In this document: positions 17,330 to 27,009 of the stretch, piece by piece | How the letters are laid out: each line of letters opens with the position of its first letter | Position numbering within the stretch: the stretch's first letter is position 1 | NCBI RefSeq assembly: GCF_002954775.1 | Contig: NZ_KZ672953.1 | Coordinates: 1-64,000 of the forward strand | Origin: Streptomyces geranii | GTDB taxonomy: Bacteria; Actinomycetota; Actinomycetes; Streptomycetales; Streptomycetaceae | DNA length: 64,000 nt | Direction: 5' to 3' | The notes under the pieces: generated by a model | Databases searched by the model: none | What the model was told of the DNA's origin: nothing | The model's input: the letters and a program-made list of their open reading frames with translations, nothing else | Translations under genes and position numbers: made by a program

Positions 17330-19237
17330 ATGGCCACGCGCCACGACATCCGCAACGTCGCCATCGTCGCCCACGTCGACCACGGGAAGACGACACTGGT
17401 CGACGCCATGCTGAAGCAGGCCGGTGCCTTCGCCGCGCACGCCGCCGAGTCGCTCGACGACCGCATGATGGACTCCAACGACCTGGAACGTGAGAAGGGC
17501 ATCACGATCCTCGCCAAGAACACGGCGGTGAAGTACCACCCGAAGGACGGGGGGGACGTCATCACCATCAACATCATCGACACCCCGGGCCACGCCGACT
17601 TCGGTGGCGAGGTCGAGCGCGGTCTGTCGATGGTGGACGCCGTCGTTCTGCTCGTCGACGCCTCCGAGGGTCCGCTGCCGCAGACCCGGTTCGTGCTGCG
17701 CAAGGCGCTCCAGCAGCGGCTGCCGGTCATCCTCTGCATCAACAAGACGGACCGGCCGGACTCCCGGATCGACGAGGTCGTCAACGAGACGTACGACCTC
17801 TTCCTGGACCTGGACGCGGACGAGGAGCAGATCGAGTTCCCCATCGTCTACGCGTGTGCGCGTGACGGTGTCGCCTCGCTGACCAAGCCGGCGGACGGCA
17901 GCGTCCCGGCCGACAGCAACAGCCTGGAGCCGTTCTTCTCCACGATCCTGTCGCACGTCCCGGCCCCGCAGTACGACGAGGCCGCCCCGCTGCAGGCGCA
18001 CGTCACCAACCTGGACGCCGACAACTTCCTCGGCCGTATCGCGCTGCTCCGCGTCGAGCAGGGCGAGCTGCGCAAGGGCCAGACCGTCACCTGGATCAAG
18101 CGTGACGGCTCCATGTCCAGCGTGCGCATCACCGAGCTGCTGATGACCGAGGCGCTCACCCGCAAGCCGGCCGAGATGGCCGGCCCCGGTGACATCTGTG
18201 CCGTCGCCGGTATCTCGGACATCATGATCGGCGAGACCCTCGCCGACCCCGAGAACCCGATCGCGCTGCCGCTCATCACGGTCGACGAGCCGGCGATCTC
18301 CATGACCATCGGTACGAACACCTCGCCGATGGTCGGCCGCGGCGGCACGGGCAAGGGCGCCGAGAACAAGGCCGTGGTCAAGGACCGCAAGGTCACGGCC
18401 CGTCAGGTCAAGGACCGCCTCGACCGCGAGCTGGTCGGTAACGTCTCGCTGCGCGTCCTCGACACCGAGCGTCCCGACGCCTGGGAGGTCCAGGGCCGTG
18501 GTGAGCTGGCGCTCGCCATCCTGGTCGAGCAGATGCGCCGCGAGGGCTTCGAGCTGACCATCGGCAAGCCGCAGGTGGTCACCCAGGAGATCGACGGCAA
18601 GCTCCACGAGCCCGTCGAGCGCATGACGATCGACGTGCCCGAGGAGCACATGGGCGCGGTCACGCAGCTCATGGGCGTCCGCAAGGGCCGGATGGACAAC
18701 ATGTCCAACCACGGCTCCGGTTGGGTTCGGATGGAGTTCGTCGTGCCCTCCCGCGGGCTCATCGGCTTCCGTACCGAGTTCCTCACCGGCACGCGCGGCA
18801 CCGGTATCGCGCACTCCATCCACGAGGGCCACGAGCCCTGGTTCGGCGTCCTGGCGACCCGTAACAACGGTTCCCTGGTGGCCGACCGGGCCGGCGCCGT
18901 CACCGCGTTCGCGATGACGAACCTCCAGGAGCGCGGTGTGCTGTTCACCGACCCCGGCACCGAGGTGTACGAGGGCATGATCGTCGGCGAGAACTCGCGC
19001 TCCGACGACATGGACGTGAACATCACCAAGGAGAAGAAGCTCACGAACATGCGGTCGTCCTCGGCCGACTCGTTCGAGGCGATCGTCCCGCCGCGCAAGC
19101 TCTCCCTGGAGCAGTCCCTGGAGTTCTGCCGCGACGACGAGTGCGTCGAGGTCACCCCGGAGGCGGTTCGCATCCGCAAGGTGAACCTGGACGCCCGCGA
19201 GCGCGCCCGCTCCGCCAGCCGCGCCAAGCACGGCTGA
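17330..19237 (+). CDS. typA: Ribosome-associated GTPase TypA/BipA
   Basis: This 635-residue translational GTPase acts on the ribosome in stress and assembly. The G1 motif is AHVDHGKTTLVD near residue 12, G2/G3 are visible as EREKGITI and DTPGHADFGGEVER, and G4 is NKTDRPD. The elongation-factor domain 2, domain III/V and the BipA-specific C-terminus follow (RGLIGFRTEFLTGTRGTG; LTNMRSS). The ATG at 17330 fits the family N-terminus ATRHDIRNVAIVAHVDHG; GGGAG lies 12 bases upstream. The longer frame from 17249 is not supported. Confidence 0.96.
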   Translation: MATRHDIRNVAIVAHVDHGKTTLVDAMLKQAGAFAAHAAESLDDRMMDSNDLEREKGITILAKNTAVKYHPKDGGDVITINIIDTPGHADFGGEVERGLSMVDAVVLLVDASEGPLPQTRFVLRKALQQRLPVILCINKTDRPDSRIDEVVNETYDLFLDLDADEEQIEFPIVYACARDGVASLTKPADGSVPADSNSLEPFFSTILSHVPAPQYDEAAPLQAHVTNLDADNFLGRIALLRVEQGELRKGQTVTWIKRDGSMSSVRITELLMTEALTRKPAEMAGPGDICAVAGISDIMIGETLADPENPIALPLITVDEPAISMTIGTNTSPMVGRGGTGKGAENKAVVKDRKVTARQVKDRLDRELVGNVSLRVLDTERPDAWEVQGRGELALAILVEQMRREGFELTIGKPQVVTQEIDGKLHEPVERMTIDVPEEHMGAVTQLMGVRKGRMDNMSNHGSGWVRMEFVVPSRGLIGFRTEFLTGTRGTGIAHSIHEGHEPWFGVLATRNNGSLVADRAGAVTAFAMTNLQERGVLFTDPGTEVYEGMIVGENSRSDDMDVNITKEKKLTNMRSSSADSFEAIVPPRKLSLEQSLEFCRDDECVEVTPEAVRIRKVNLDARERARSASRAKHG

Positions 19238-19247
19238 TCAGACGTCA

Positions 19248-19285
19248 CGAAGACCCGGTCCCCACCTCTGGGGGCCGGGCCTTCG
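19248..19285 (+). terminator. typA terminator hairpin
   Basis: An imperfect stem pairs CGAAGACCCGGTCCCC with GGGGCCGGGCCTTCG around ACCTCTG, starting 10 bases after the typA stop. Confidence 0.75.
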
Positions 19286-19622
19286 GCGTGTCCGCGTACG
19301 GCTCGTCGGCAGCCCTCTCGTCCGACCTGTCCGTGGGCTGTGCAAGGCTGTTCGGATACCGGTGAACCAACGATCAAGTTTCGGACATGTAAACAGAAAA
19401 CGATCCCTTTATGTCCGTTTGGTGGATTTACCGTTCAAGGTGTCAAGCGCGCGCAGGTGTCAATCTTTGCAATTTTTGCTCAAAATTTCGACGGTAGGGA
19501 GATCCCTATGCCTTCCGGCCTTGACGCGCGTTGACTTACTTGGCGAAAGTTCCCCACAACCACAGAACCCGCCGGTATCTGTGCTGCGCTCAGCTCTCCA
19601 ACCCCCCGGGGGAAGAACACAC
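19286..19622 (+). promoter_or_regulatory. bldK operon upstream region, unusually AT-rich
   Basis: About 340 bases separate the typA terminator from the first permease start. From about 19350 to 19510 the sequence is far richer in A and T than the rest of the window (AAACAGAAAACGATCC, CAATTTTTGCTCAAAATTTC). It contains an inverted repeat at 19382-19417 and a direct repeat AGGTGTCAA at about 19438 and 19455. It should hold the operon promoter and control sites. The individual -10 and -35 boxes are not certain. Confidence 0.6.
19382..19417. promoter_or_regulatory. Candidate operator or hairpin upstream of bldK
   Basis: CGGACAT at 19382-19388 is the inverse of ATGTCCG at 19411-19417, and the adjoining TAAA/TTTA extends the symmetry. 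It may be a regulator binding site or an RNA hairpin in the leader. Confidence 0.35.
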
Positions 19623-20669
19623 ATGACCAGTCCAGCCAAGGCCGATGGCTCCGGGCCCTCGATCGCCTTGGACCCCGAGCTCGATACGAAGCCCGAGCCC
19701 GTCAAGGCCGAGAAGAGCCTCGAGGGTCGTTCCCCCGGGCAGTTGATGTGGCAGCGCTTCAAGCGTGACCGTACCGGTGTGATCTGTGCCGTGGTAGTGA
19801 TTTTCTACTTCGTGATCGCCCTCGCGGCACCCCTGCTGGTCAAGCTGAGCGGGACCAACCCCTACACGCTGTACGGCCAGGACCCCACGTACGCGGACAG
19901 CCCGGTCCTTGACGACTTCGGGCTGCCCCTCGGCTACTTCGGCGGTGTCTCGGGGGATCACTGGTTCGGTGTGGAGCCGCAACTGGGCCGCGACCTGTTC
20001 GCCATGCTGATGTACGGCATGCGCACCTCGCTGTTCATGGCGGTGGCCGTGACCGTGCTGGTGATGGTCACCGGTGTGCTCATCGGTCTGATCGGCGGCT
20101 ACTTCGGCGGCCGGGTCGACTACTGGGTCGGCCGCGTCACCGACTTCTTCCTCTCCTTCCCCTCACAGCTGTTCTTCATCGCGTTCATGCCGGTCGTCAC
20201 GGCGTTCTTCGTCGACCCTCGGGAAGAGACCCCCACCTACTTCCGGGCACTGGCGATCCTCATCGTGCTGTGGGTGCTGGGCTGGATGGGCATGGCCCGT
20301 CTGGTCCGTTCGACCGTGCTGTCACTGCGTGAGCGCGAGTTCGTGGAGGCCGCCAAGGTCTCCGGGGCCTCGCCGTGGCGGATCGTCCGCAAGGAGATCC
20401 TGCCCAACGTGGTCTCGCCGATCCTGGTGCAGTTCACGTACCAGCTCCCCAGCACCATTCTCACCATCGCGTTCCTCTCCTTCGCCGGCGTCGGGTTCGT
20501 CGAACCGACCCCCGACTGGGGACGGCTCTTCGCCGCCGCCGCCGGCTACGCCAAGCAGGATCCGGCGTTCATGTTCTTCCCGGGCACGGCACTGGTGATC
20601 TTCATCCTGTGCTTCAACCTCCTCGGAGACTCCGTTCGGGATGCGTTCGACCCCAAGTCCGGGCGCTGA
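19623..20669 (+). CDS. bldKA: Oligopeptide ABC transporter permease, BldKA type (OppC-like)
   Basis: This 348-residue inner-membrane subunit is one half of the translocation channel. A polar N-terminus of about 55 residues precedes the first helix (GVICAVVVIFYFVIALAAPLLV). The permease domain has five further helices, and the EAA loop for ATPase contact is about EFVEAAKVSGASPWRIVRKEILPN. The C-terminus (LLGDSVRDAFDPK) is typical of OppC. The ATG at 19623 follows GGGGGAAGAA; the frame is open to 19362 but without support. It is the first gene of a five-gene operon in the order permease, binding protein, permease, ATPase, ATPase, which is the known bldK order. bldK imports an oligopeptide signal needed for aerial growth in S. 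coelicolor. Confidence 0.88.
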   Translation: MTSPAKADGSGPSIALDPELDTKPEPVKAEKSLEGRSPGQLMWQRFKRDRTGVICAVVVIFYFVIALAAPLLVKLSGTNPYTLYGQDPTYADSPVLDDFGLPLGYFGGVSGDHWFGVEPQLGRDLFAMLMYGMRTSLFMAVAVTVLVMVTGVLIGLIGGYFGGRVDYWVGRVTDFFLSFPSQLFFIAFMPVVTAFFVDPREETPTYFRALAILIVLWVLGWMGMARLVRSTVLSLREREFVEAAKVSGASPWRIVRKEILPNVVSPILVQFTYQLPSTILTIAFLSFAGVGFVEPTPDWGRLFAAAAGYAKQDPAFMFFPGTALVIFILCFNLLGDSVRDAFDPKSGR

Positions 20670-20769
20670 TCGTCCATTGGTGGGGGGTGGCTGCCGCCCC
20701 CGCGTCGGCCTACCAGCCGCGTCAGGCAGTACTCATGGATAACAACCGACAGGTAGGTGCTTTAGCCAC

Positions 20770-22563
20770 ATGAAGTCGTTCACCTCGCGCAGAACGCGGG
20801 CCATCCTGGTCGCCATCGCGGCCGGCTCTCTTGCGCTCACCGGCTGCTCCGAGAACAAGGGCGGCAGCTCCGGCAAGGACTCCAAGGAAGACCAGGCGGA
20901 GGCCTCCGAGCAGTCGAAGGCGGTCGTCTACGGCGACGCCGCCGCGTCTACCGGTCCCGCCGAGGAGGTGCCCGGCGCCAAGAGCGGCGGCACCATCGAG
21001 GTCTACCAGGAGGCGGGCCTCTCGCACCTGGACCCGGGCCAGATCTACGTCTCGGACGCCGGCCAGGTCGCCAACCTGCTCTACCGCGGTCTGACCAACT
21101 TCGAGGAGGACGGCAAGGGCAACGTCTCCGTCGTCGGTGACCTCGCGACCGACTCGGGCAAGTCCTCGGACGGCGGCAAGACCTGGACGTACACGCTGAA
21201 GGACGGCGTGAAGGACCAGAACGGCAACGTGATCACGTCCGCCGACATCCGTCACACCGTCGAGCGCCAGTACGCCGAGTTCATCTTCGACGGCCCGACC
21301 TACCTGCAGACCTGGCTGAGCGGTCCGAAGTACCGCGAGGCGCTGCCGGACGGCGGCTTCGGCTCCAAGCACCTGCCTGACACGGTTCTCGAGACCCCGG
21401 ACGCCAAGACGGTCGTCTTCCACTTCGACACCGCGCGTCCGGACCTTCCGCAGACGCTCGCGATGCCGGGCTACTCCGTCGTTCCGGAGAAGACCGACAC
21501 CAAGGCGAAGTACGACACGGCCCCCGTCTCGCTCGGCCCGTACAAGATCGCCGACTACAAGGCCGGCAAGTCCATGAAGCTCGTCAAGAACGAGAACTGG
21601 GACCCGAAGACCGACTCGGTCCGGCACCAGTACGTGGACGGCTTCAACGTCGACTTCGGTGTCACCGAGTCCACCCAGACCAGCCGGCTGATCGCCGACC
21701 AGGGTGCCTCCAAGAACGCCATCCAGCTCACCGGCTCGGTCGAGGCCACCCAGATCCAGGACGTCATCGGCGACCCCGCCGTCAACAAGCGCACGATCAA
21801 GGGCTACCAGCCCTACGTCATGACGCTGGTGTTCAACCTGGACCGCGTGAAGAACAAGGCCGTCCGTGACGCCGTCACCTACGGCGTCAACTCGAAGTCG
21901 CTCATCGCGGGTGAGGGTGGCGCCTACGGTGGCGACCCGGCCCCGAACCTGTTCGCCCCGACCCTCCCGGGCTACGAGGCCAGCTACGACCCGTACGGCC
22001 GTCTGAAGACGCCGCAGGGCAACATCGCGAAGGCCAAGGAACTCCTCAAGGACGTTCCGGCCGCCGAGAAGAAGCTCGTCTTCGCGTACTCCAACAGCGA
22101 GGCCGGCCAGAAGCGCAAGGTCGCGATCGAGGACGCGCTGACCAAGATCGGCATCGACGTGGTGGCCAAGGAGGTCGACTCCGCGAGCTACTACGAGCAG
22201 ATCGGCAAGGTCAAGAACCCGTACGACATCTACATCTCCGGCTGGGGCCAGGACTGGCCGTCCCCGGCCACCGTCGTCACGCCCATCTACGACGGTGACC
22301 AGGTCGCCGACGGTGCGCCGAACTACTCGCACATCAACGACCCCAAGGTCCAGGAGCTGATCAAGAAGGCCCTGACCCAGGAGCCGACCGAGGCCGCCGC
22401 GACCTGGAAGGAAGCGCACCACTACATCCTGGAGAAGGTCAACCCGGCCGCTCCGCTGTGGTACACGAAGCAGCTCCAGCTCTTCGGTTCGAACATCGGC
22501 GGTGCCCGCTACAGCACCGAGTCCAGCTACATCGACATCACGCGACTGTTCCTGAAGTCGTAA
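20770..22563 (+). CDS. bldKB: Oligopeptide-binding lipoprotein, BldKB type
   Basis: This 597-residue extracytoplasmic receptor for the BldK importer has a signal peptide and the lipobox LALTGCSEN at about residues 21-29. The mature family 5 fold includes GAKSGGTIEVYQEAGLSHLDP, DGGKTWTYTLKDGVKD, VSLGPYKIADYKAGKSMKLV and a WGQDWPSP ligand-site segment. It lies 100 bases after bldKA and 111 bases before bldKC, with a 13-bp hairpin downstream. The paralogue at 29219-31000 shares STGPAxExPGAKxGGTI and DGGKTWTYTLKDG. Loss of BldKB in S. coelicolor gives a bald phenotype and resistance to toxic peptides; that is literature knowledge, not visible here. Confidence 0.9.
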   Translation: MKSFTSRRTRAILVAIAAGSLALTGCSENKGGSSGKDSKEDQAEASEQSKAVVYGDAAASTGPAEEVPGAKSGGTIEVYQEAGLSHLDPGQIYVSDAGQVANLLYRGLTNFEEDGKGNVSVVGDLATDSGKSSDGGKTWTYTLKDGVKDQNGNVITSADIRHTVERQYAEFIFDGPTYLQTWLSGPKYREALPDGGFGSKHLPDTVLETPDAKTVVFHFDTARPDLPQTLAMPGYSVVPEKTDTKAKYDTAPVSLGPYKIADYKAGKSMKLVKNENWDPKTDSVRHQYVDGFNVDFGVTESTQTSRLIADQGASKNAIQLTGSVEATQIQDVIGDPAVNKRTIKGYQPYVMTLVFNLDRVKNKAVRDAVTYGVNSKSLIAGEGGAYGGDPAPNLFAPTLPGYEASYDPYGRLKTPQGNIAKAKELLKDVPAAEKKLVFAYSNSEAGQKRKVAIEDALTKIGIDVVAKEVDSASYYEQIGKVKNPYDIYISGWGQDWPSPATVVTPIYDGDQVADGAPNYSHINDPKVQELIKKALTQEPTEAAATWKEAHHYILEKVNPAAPLWYTKQLQLFGSNIGGARYSTESSYIDITRLFLKS

Positions 22564-22578
22564 CTCGATACGGCTGAT

Positions 22579-22614
22579 CGCGGGGGTGCGCACCAGGCGG
22601 AGCGCACCCCCGCG
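22579..22614 (+). terminator. Intra-operon hairpin after bldKB
   Basis: Arms 22579-22591 and 22602-22614 (CGCGGGGGTGCGC and its complement) form a perfect 13-bp stem between the binding protein and permease genes. It may partly terminate transcription or protect the upstream mRNA so that the binding protein is made in excess. Confidence 0.7.
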
Positions 22615-22674
22615 GTTCCGTGAACCCGGTCCCATCCCGACTCCGCACGTCTCCGCAGAGAGCAGCCCCCCGCC

Positions 22675-23652
22675 ATGTTTCAGTTCATCCTCCGGCGCAC
22701 GGTCGGTGCCGTCGTCACCCTGTTCCTGATCGGCGCCGCCACGTTCCTCCTGTTCGTCGCAGCGCCCTCCGACTACGCCTCACTGGCCTGTGGCAAGGAC
22801 TGCTCGCCCGCGAGACTCGAGGACATCCGCCAGGCACTCGGCCTCAACCTGCCGATCGCACAGCAGTTCTGGGACTTCATGTCCGGCATCGTGACGGGGC
22901 GCGACTTCCCGCAGGGCCACTGCGACGCACCCTGCCTCGGCCAGTCGTTCTACTACAACGAAATGGTCTGGAGCCTCATCAAGGACCGCTTCCCGCTGAC
23001 CCTGTCGCTGACCATCGGGGCGCTGGTCGTCTTCCTGGTCGTGGGTCTCGGCGCGGGCATGATCTCCGCCTACAAGCGCGGCTCACTGGTCGACAAGGTC
23101 GCCACCGGCACGTCCATGGTGCTCAGCTCGTTCCAGATCTACTTCCTCGGCCCGATCGCGCTGATCGTCCTCGTCTACCAGACCGGCTGGATGGAAGACC
23201 CCAAGTACGTGCCGTTCACCGAGGACCCGATCGGCTGGCTCGTCGGACTGTCCATCCCGATGGCCGTCATGGCCACCATCTTCACCGCGCAGTACACGCG
23301 TATGGCGCGCGCCTCGATGATCGAGCAGCTCGCGGAGGAGCACGTCCGCACCGCCCGCGCCAAGGGCATGTCACAGAAGTACGTCTTCTTCCGCTACGCC
23401 TGGCGCGGTTCCCTGATCCCGATCGTCACCGTGCTCGGCATCGACATCAGCGCCCTGCTCGGCGGCGGTGTCGTCACCGAACTCACCTTCTCCCTCCAGG
23501 GAATCGGCCGCCTCGCCGTGGACGGCGCGAGCCAAAAGGACCTCCCGCTCACGATGGGCATCATGTTGTTCGGGGCCTTCTTCATCCTGATCCTGAACAT
23601 CCTTACCGACATCGTGTACGCCTATATCGACCCGCGCGTCCGGCTCTCCTAG
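22675..23652 (+). CDS. bldKC: Oligopeptide ABC transporter permease, BldKC type (OppB-like)
   Basis: This 325-residue permease has six hydrophobic helices, the first within FILRRTVGAVVTLFLIGAA. The first external loop carries two cysteine pairs, C39/C43 (CGKDC) and C83/C87 (CDAPC), also present in the paralogue at 28079-29062. The EAA loop is EEHVRTARAKGMSQKYVFF, and the protein ends YAYIDPRVRLS, as OppB does. It pairs with BldKA to form the channel. The gap to bldKD is only 16 bases. Confidence 0.9.
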   Translation: MFQFILRRTVGAVVTLFLIGAATFLLFVAAPSDYASLACGKDCSPARLEDIRQALGLNLPIAQQFWDFMSGIVTGRDFPQGHCDAPCLGQSFYYNEMVWSLIKDRFPLTLSLTIGALVVFLVVGLGAGMISAYKRGSLVDKVATGTSMVLSSFQIYFLGPIALIVLVYQTGWMEDPKYVPFTEDPIGWLVGLSIPMAVMATIFTAQYTRMARASMIEQLAEEHVRTARAKGMSQKYVFFRYAWRGSLIPIVTVLGIDISALLGGGVVTELTFSLQGIGRLAVDGASQKDLPLTMGIMLFGAFFILILNILTDIVYAYIDPRVRLS

Positions 23653-23668
23653 GAAGAAACGAACCACC

Positions 23669-24730
23669 GTGACCACACTGACCAAGCCCGAGGGCGCACC
23701 GGCCCCGACCGGTCCGGACAGCTTCCTCTCGGTCCGCGATCTCAAGGTGCAGTTCTCCACCGAGGACGGCATCGTCAAGGCGGTCGACGGACTCTCCTTC
23801 GACGTCGAGCGCGGCAAGACCCTGGGCATCGTGGGCGAGTCCGGATCGGGCAAGTCCGTCACGAACCTGACGATCCTCGGTCTGCACAACCCGATGAGCA
23901 CCACCGTCGACGGCGAGATCGTCCTCGACGGCAAGGAACTCGTCACCGCCACGGAGAAGGAGCTTGAGCAGCTCCGCGGCAACAAGATGGCGATGATCTT
24001 CCAGGACCCGCTGACCGCGCTCTCCCCGTACTACACGGTGGGCCGCCAGCTGTCCGAGCCGTTCATGAAGCACACCGGGGCCTCCAAGAAGGAGGCGAAG
24101 GTCCGGGCCGTGCAGATGCTGGAGAAGGTCGGCATCCCGCAGCCCAAGACGCGCTTCGACGACTACCCCCACCAGTTCTCCGGCGGTATGCGCCAGCGCG
24201 CGATGATCGCCATGGCGCTGATGTGCGACCCCGACCTGCTGATCGCCGACGAGCCCACCACCGCGCTGGATGTGACGGTGCAGGCCCAGATCCTGGACCT
24301 GCTCAAGGACCTCCAGCAGGAGTTCGGCTCCGCGATCATCTTCATCACGCACGACCTCGGCGTCATCTCGAACATGGCCGACGACCTGCTGGTGATGTAC
24401 GCGGGCCGGGCCGTGGAACGCGGCACCGTCAAGGAAGTCCTGCGCACCCCGCAGCACCCGTACGCCTGGGGCCTGCTCAGCTCGATGCCCCGGCTGGACG
24501 GCGACATCGACGAGGCGCTCACGCCGATCCCCGGCTCGCCGCCCTCGCTGCTCAACCCGCCCTCGGGCTGCCCCTTCCACCCGCGCTGCGCCTTCACCGG
24601 CGAGGTGTCGGGGAGCCTCTGCACCGACGTACGGCCGTCTCTCGGGGACGGGCGCGGCTCCGCGTGCCATCTGTCGGCGGAGCAGAAGCAGACCATCTTC
24701 ATCGACAAGATCCAGCCCCGGCTGCGCTAG
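23669..24730 (+). CDS. bldKD: Oligopeptide ABC transporter ATPase, BldKD type (OppD-like)
   Basis: This 353-residue ATPase powers import at the inner face of the membrane. Walker A is GESGSGKSV at 56-64, the signature is [12 protein letters not shown], Walker B is [13 protein letters not shown], and the switch histidine is in FITHDLG. The C-terminal oligopeptide domain has four cysteines ([20 protein letters not shown]), which in DppD-like proteins can hold a [4Fe-4S] cluster. It starts with GTG, 16 bases after bldKC, and is followed 13 bases later by the partner ATPase. Confidence 0.93.
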   Translation: MTTLTKPEGAPAPTGPDSFLSVRDLKVQFSTEDGIVKAVDGLSFDVERGKTLGIVGESGSGKSVTNLTILGLHNPMSTTVDGEIVLDGKELVTATEKELEQLRGNKMAMIFQDPLTALSPYYTVGRQLSEPFMKHTGASKKEAKVRAVQMLEKVGIPQPKTRFDDYPHQFSGGMRQRAMIAMALMCDPDLLIADEPTTALDVTVQAQILDLLKDLQQEFGSAIIFITHDLGVISNMADDLLVMYAGRAVERGTVKEVLRTPQHPYAWGLLSSMPRLDGDIDEALTPIPGSPPSLLNPPSGCPFHPRCAFTGEVSGSLCTDVRPSLGDGRGSACHLSAEQKQTIFIDKIQPRLR

Positions 24731-24743
24731 GGAGCACCGAGAC

Positions 24744-25862
<1,119 letters not shown>

Positions 25863-25891
25863 GGTTCCGGGACTCCGGGACGTGGGTTCGG

Positions 25892-25933
25892 CGGGGGGCG
25901 AGGAGCAACAGCTCCTCGCCCCCCGGCTTTTAT
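25892..25933 (+). terminator. bldK operon terminator
   Basis: A perfect stem of about 15 bp (25892-25906 with 25911-25925, arm GGGGGGCGAGGAGC) has an AACA loop and is followed by GGCTTTTATTC. This is one of the few hairpins in the window followed by a T-run. Confidence 0.9.
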
Positions 25934-26003
25934 TCGTTCGACACGCGCCCGCCCGGTCCGGGACCCTCACACGCGGTATCCCTCACATGGCCTGGAGGCC
26001 TCG

Positions 26004-26381
26004 TTGTCCTTCCCGACGATCCACAACATCACCTTCGACAGCACCGGTGACCCCTACGATCTCGGCCTGTTCTGGAGCGCGGTGTTCGGCCGCCCGCTGG
26101 CCGACGACGACAAGCCCGGCGACCCGGAGGCGGTGCTCAGGGACCCGGCCGGCGGGCCCACGCTGCTGTTCATCCGGGTCCCGGAAGGCAAGTCGGTGAA
26201 GAACCGCGTACACCTCGACCTGCGCCCGCACGGGCGCACCCGGGACGAGGAGGTCGAGCGGCTGATCTCCCTGGGCGCCCGCCTCGTCGCGGACCACCGC
26301 AGGCCCGACGGCGGCGGCTGGGCCCTCATGGCCGACCCCGAGGGCAACGAGTTCTGCGTGGAGCGCGGGGAGTTGGGCTGA
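26004..26381 (+). CDS. VOC-family (glyoxalase/bleomycin-resistance fold) protein
   Basis: This 125-residue protein is a single-chain glyoxalase-fold unit. It opens with SFPTIHNITFDSTGDPYDLGLFWSAVFG and ends MADPEGNEFCVERG, the standard VOC first strand and last metal-side strand. The RVHLDLRP segment is the middle strand. Possible metal ligands are the His residues in these strands and the Glu in the last. The TTG start is supported by GGAGG five bases upstream. It lies alone between the bldK terminator and a convergent Uma2 gene. Substrate is unknown; such proteins may be hydrolases, isomerases or binding proteins. Confidence 0.8.
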   Translation: MSFPTIHNITFDSTGDPYDLGLFWSAVFGRPLADDDKPGDPEAVLRDPAGGPTLLFIRVPEGKSVKNRVHLDLRPHGRTRDEEVERLISLGARLVADHRRPDGGGWALMADPEGNEFCVERGELG

Positions 26382-26394
26382 CCGCCGGCGGCCC

Positions 26395-26979
26395 TCAGTT
26401 CGGGTCGTTCCCGGCCTTCCCGTAACGGCGGAACGCCCGGGTCTCCACCGTCCAGGGACCGACCGGCACCGAGTCGCCGAAGATGTAGGGGTCCTTCTGC
26501 AGGTAACGCCCCTTGCACGGGTCCGAGTGCACCTCGATGGTGCCCGTGCGGGGATCGACGATCACGTAGTGGGCGATACCCATGGCGGGGTACTCGGCCA
26601 GCTTCTCGCCGTACTCGTGGGCAGGGCCGGACGGCGAGACGATCTCGACGACCGCCAGCACCCGGGCCGCGTCGACGGCCAGTCCCTCCTCGTCCAGGAC
26701 GTCCTCGGGGATGACGACGGCATCCGGGCGACGCATGCGGCCCAAGGCCGGGTGCTCGATCTCGGGGCCGTTCGCGCAGCTGTGGCCGGGGTGCGTGGTG
26801 AGGAGCTGTTCGTCCAGCTGCGTGCGGATACGGCGGACCGTACCCGCGTGCCGCTTCGACGGGCTCACCATGGCCAGCACGGGGCCCGAAGGGCCGATCT
26901 CGACGATCCAGCTCCCTTCGAGCCCCTCGGCGCGGGCCATGAGCTTCTCGGCGATCGCGCGCATCCTCGTGTAGTCCAT
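26395..26979 (-). CDS. Uma2-family putative restriction-endonuclease-fold protein
   Basis: This 194-residue protein has a PD-(D/E)XK-like core: RRPDAVVIPEDV, then AVVEIVSPSG, then the lysine in YGEKLAEYPAMGIAHYVIVDP. Uma2 (DUF820) proteins are numerous in Streptomyces and cyanobacteria; their targets are mostly unknown. The gene starts 30 bases after the stop of the ATPase gene of the inverted peptide operon, on the same strand, where the second ATPase would normally be. It may therefore be co-transcribed with that operon. Confidence 0.85.
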   Translation of the reverse strand: MDYTRMRAIAEKLMARAEGLEGSWIVEIGPSGPVLAMVSPSKRHAGTVRRIRTQLDEQLLTTHPGHSCANGPEIEHPALGRMRRPDAVVIPEDVLDEEGLAVDAARVLAVVEIVSPSGPAHEYGEKLAEYPAMGIAHYVIVDPRTGTIEVHSDPCKGRYLQKDPYIFGDSVPVGPWTVETRAFRRYGKAGNDPN

Positions 26980-27009
26980 ACCTGGAGGGTAGGGATCAGG
27001 ACCTCCCTG

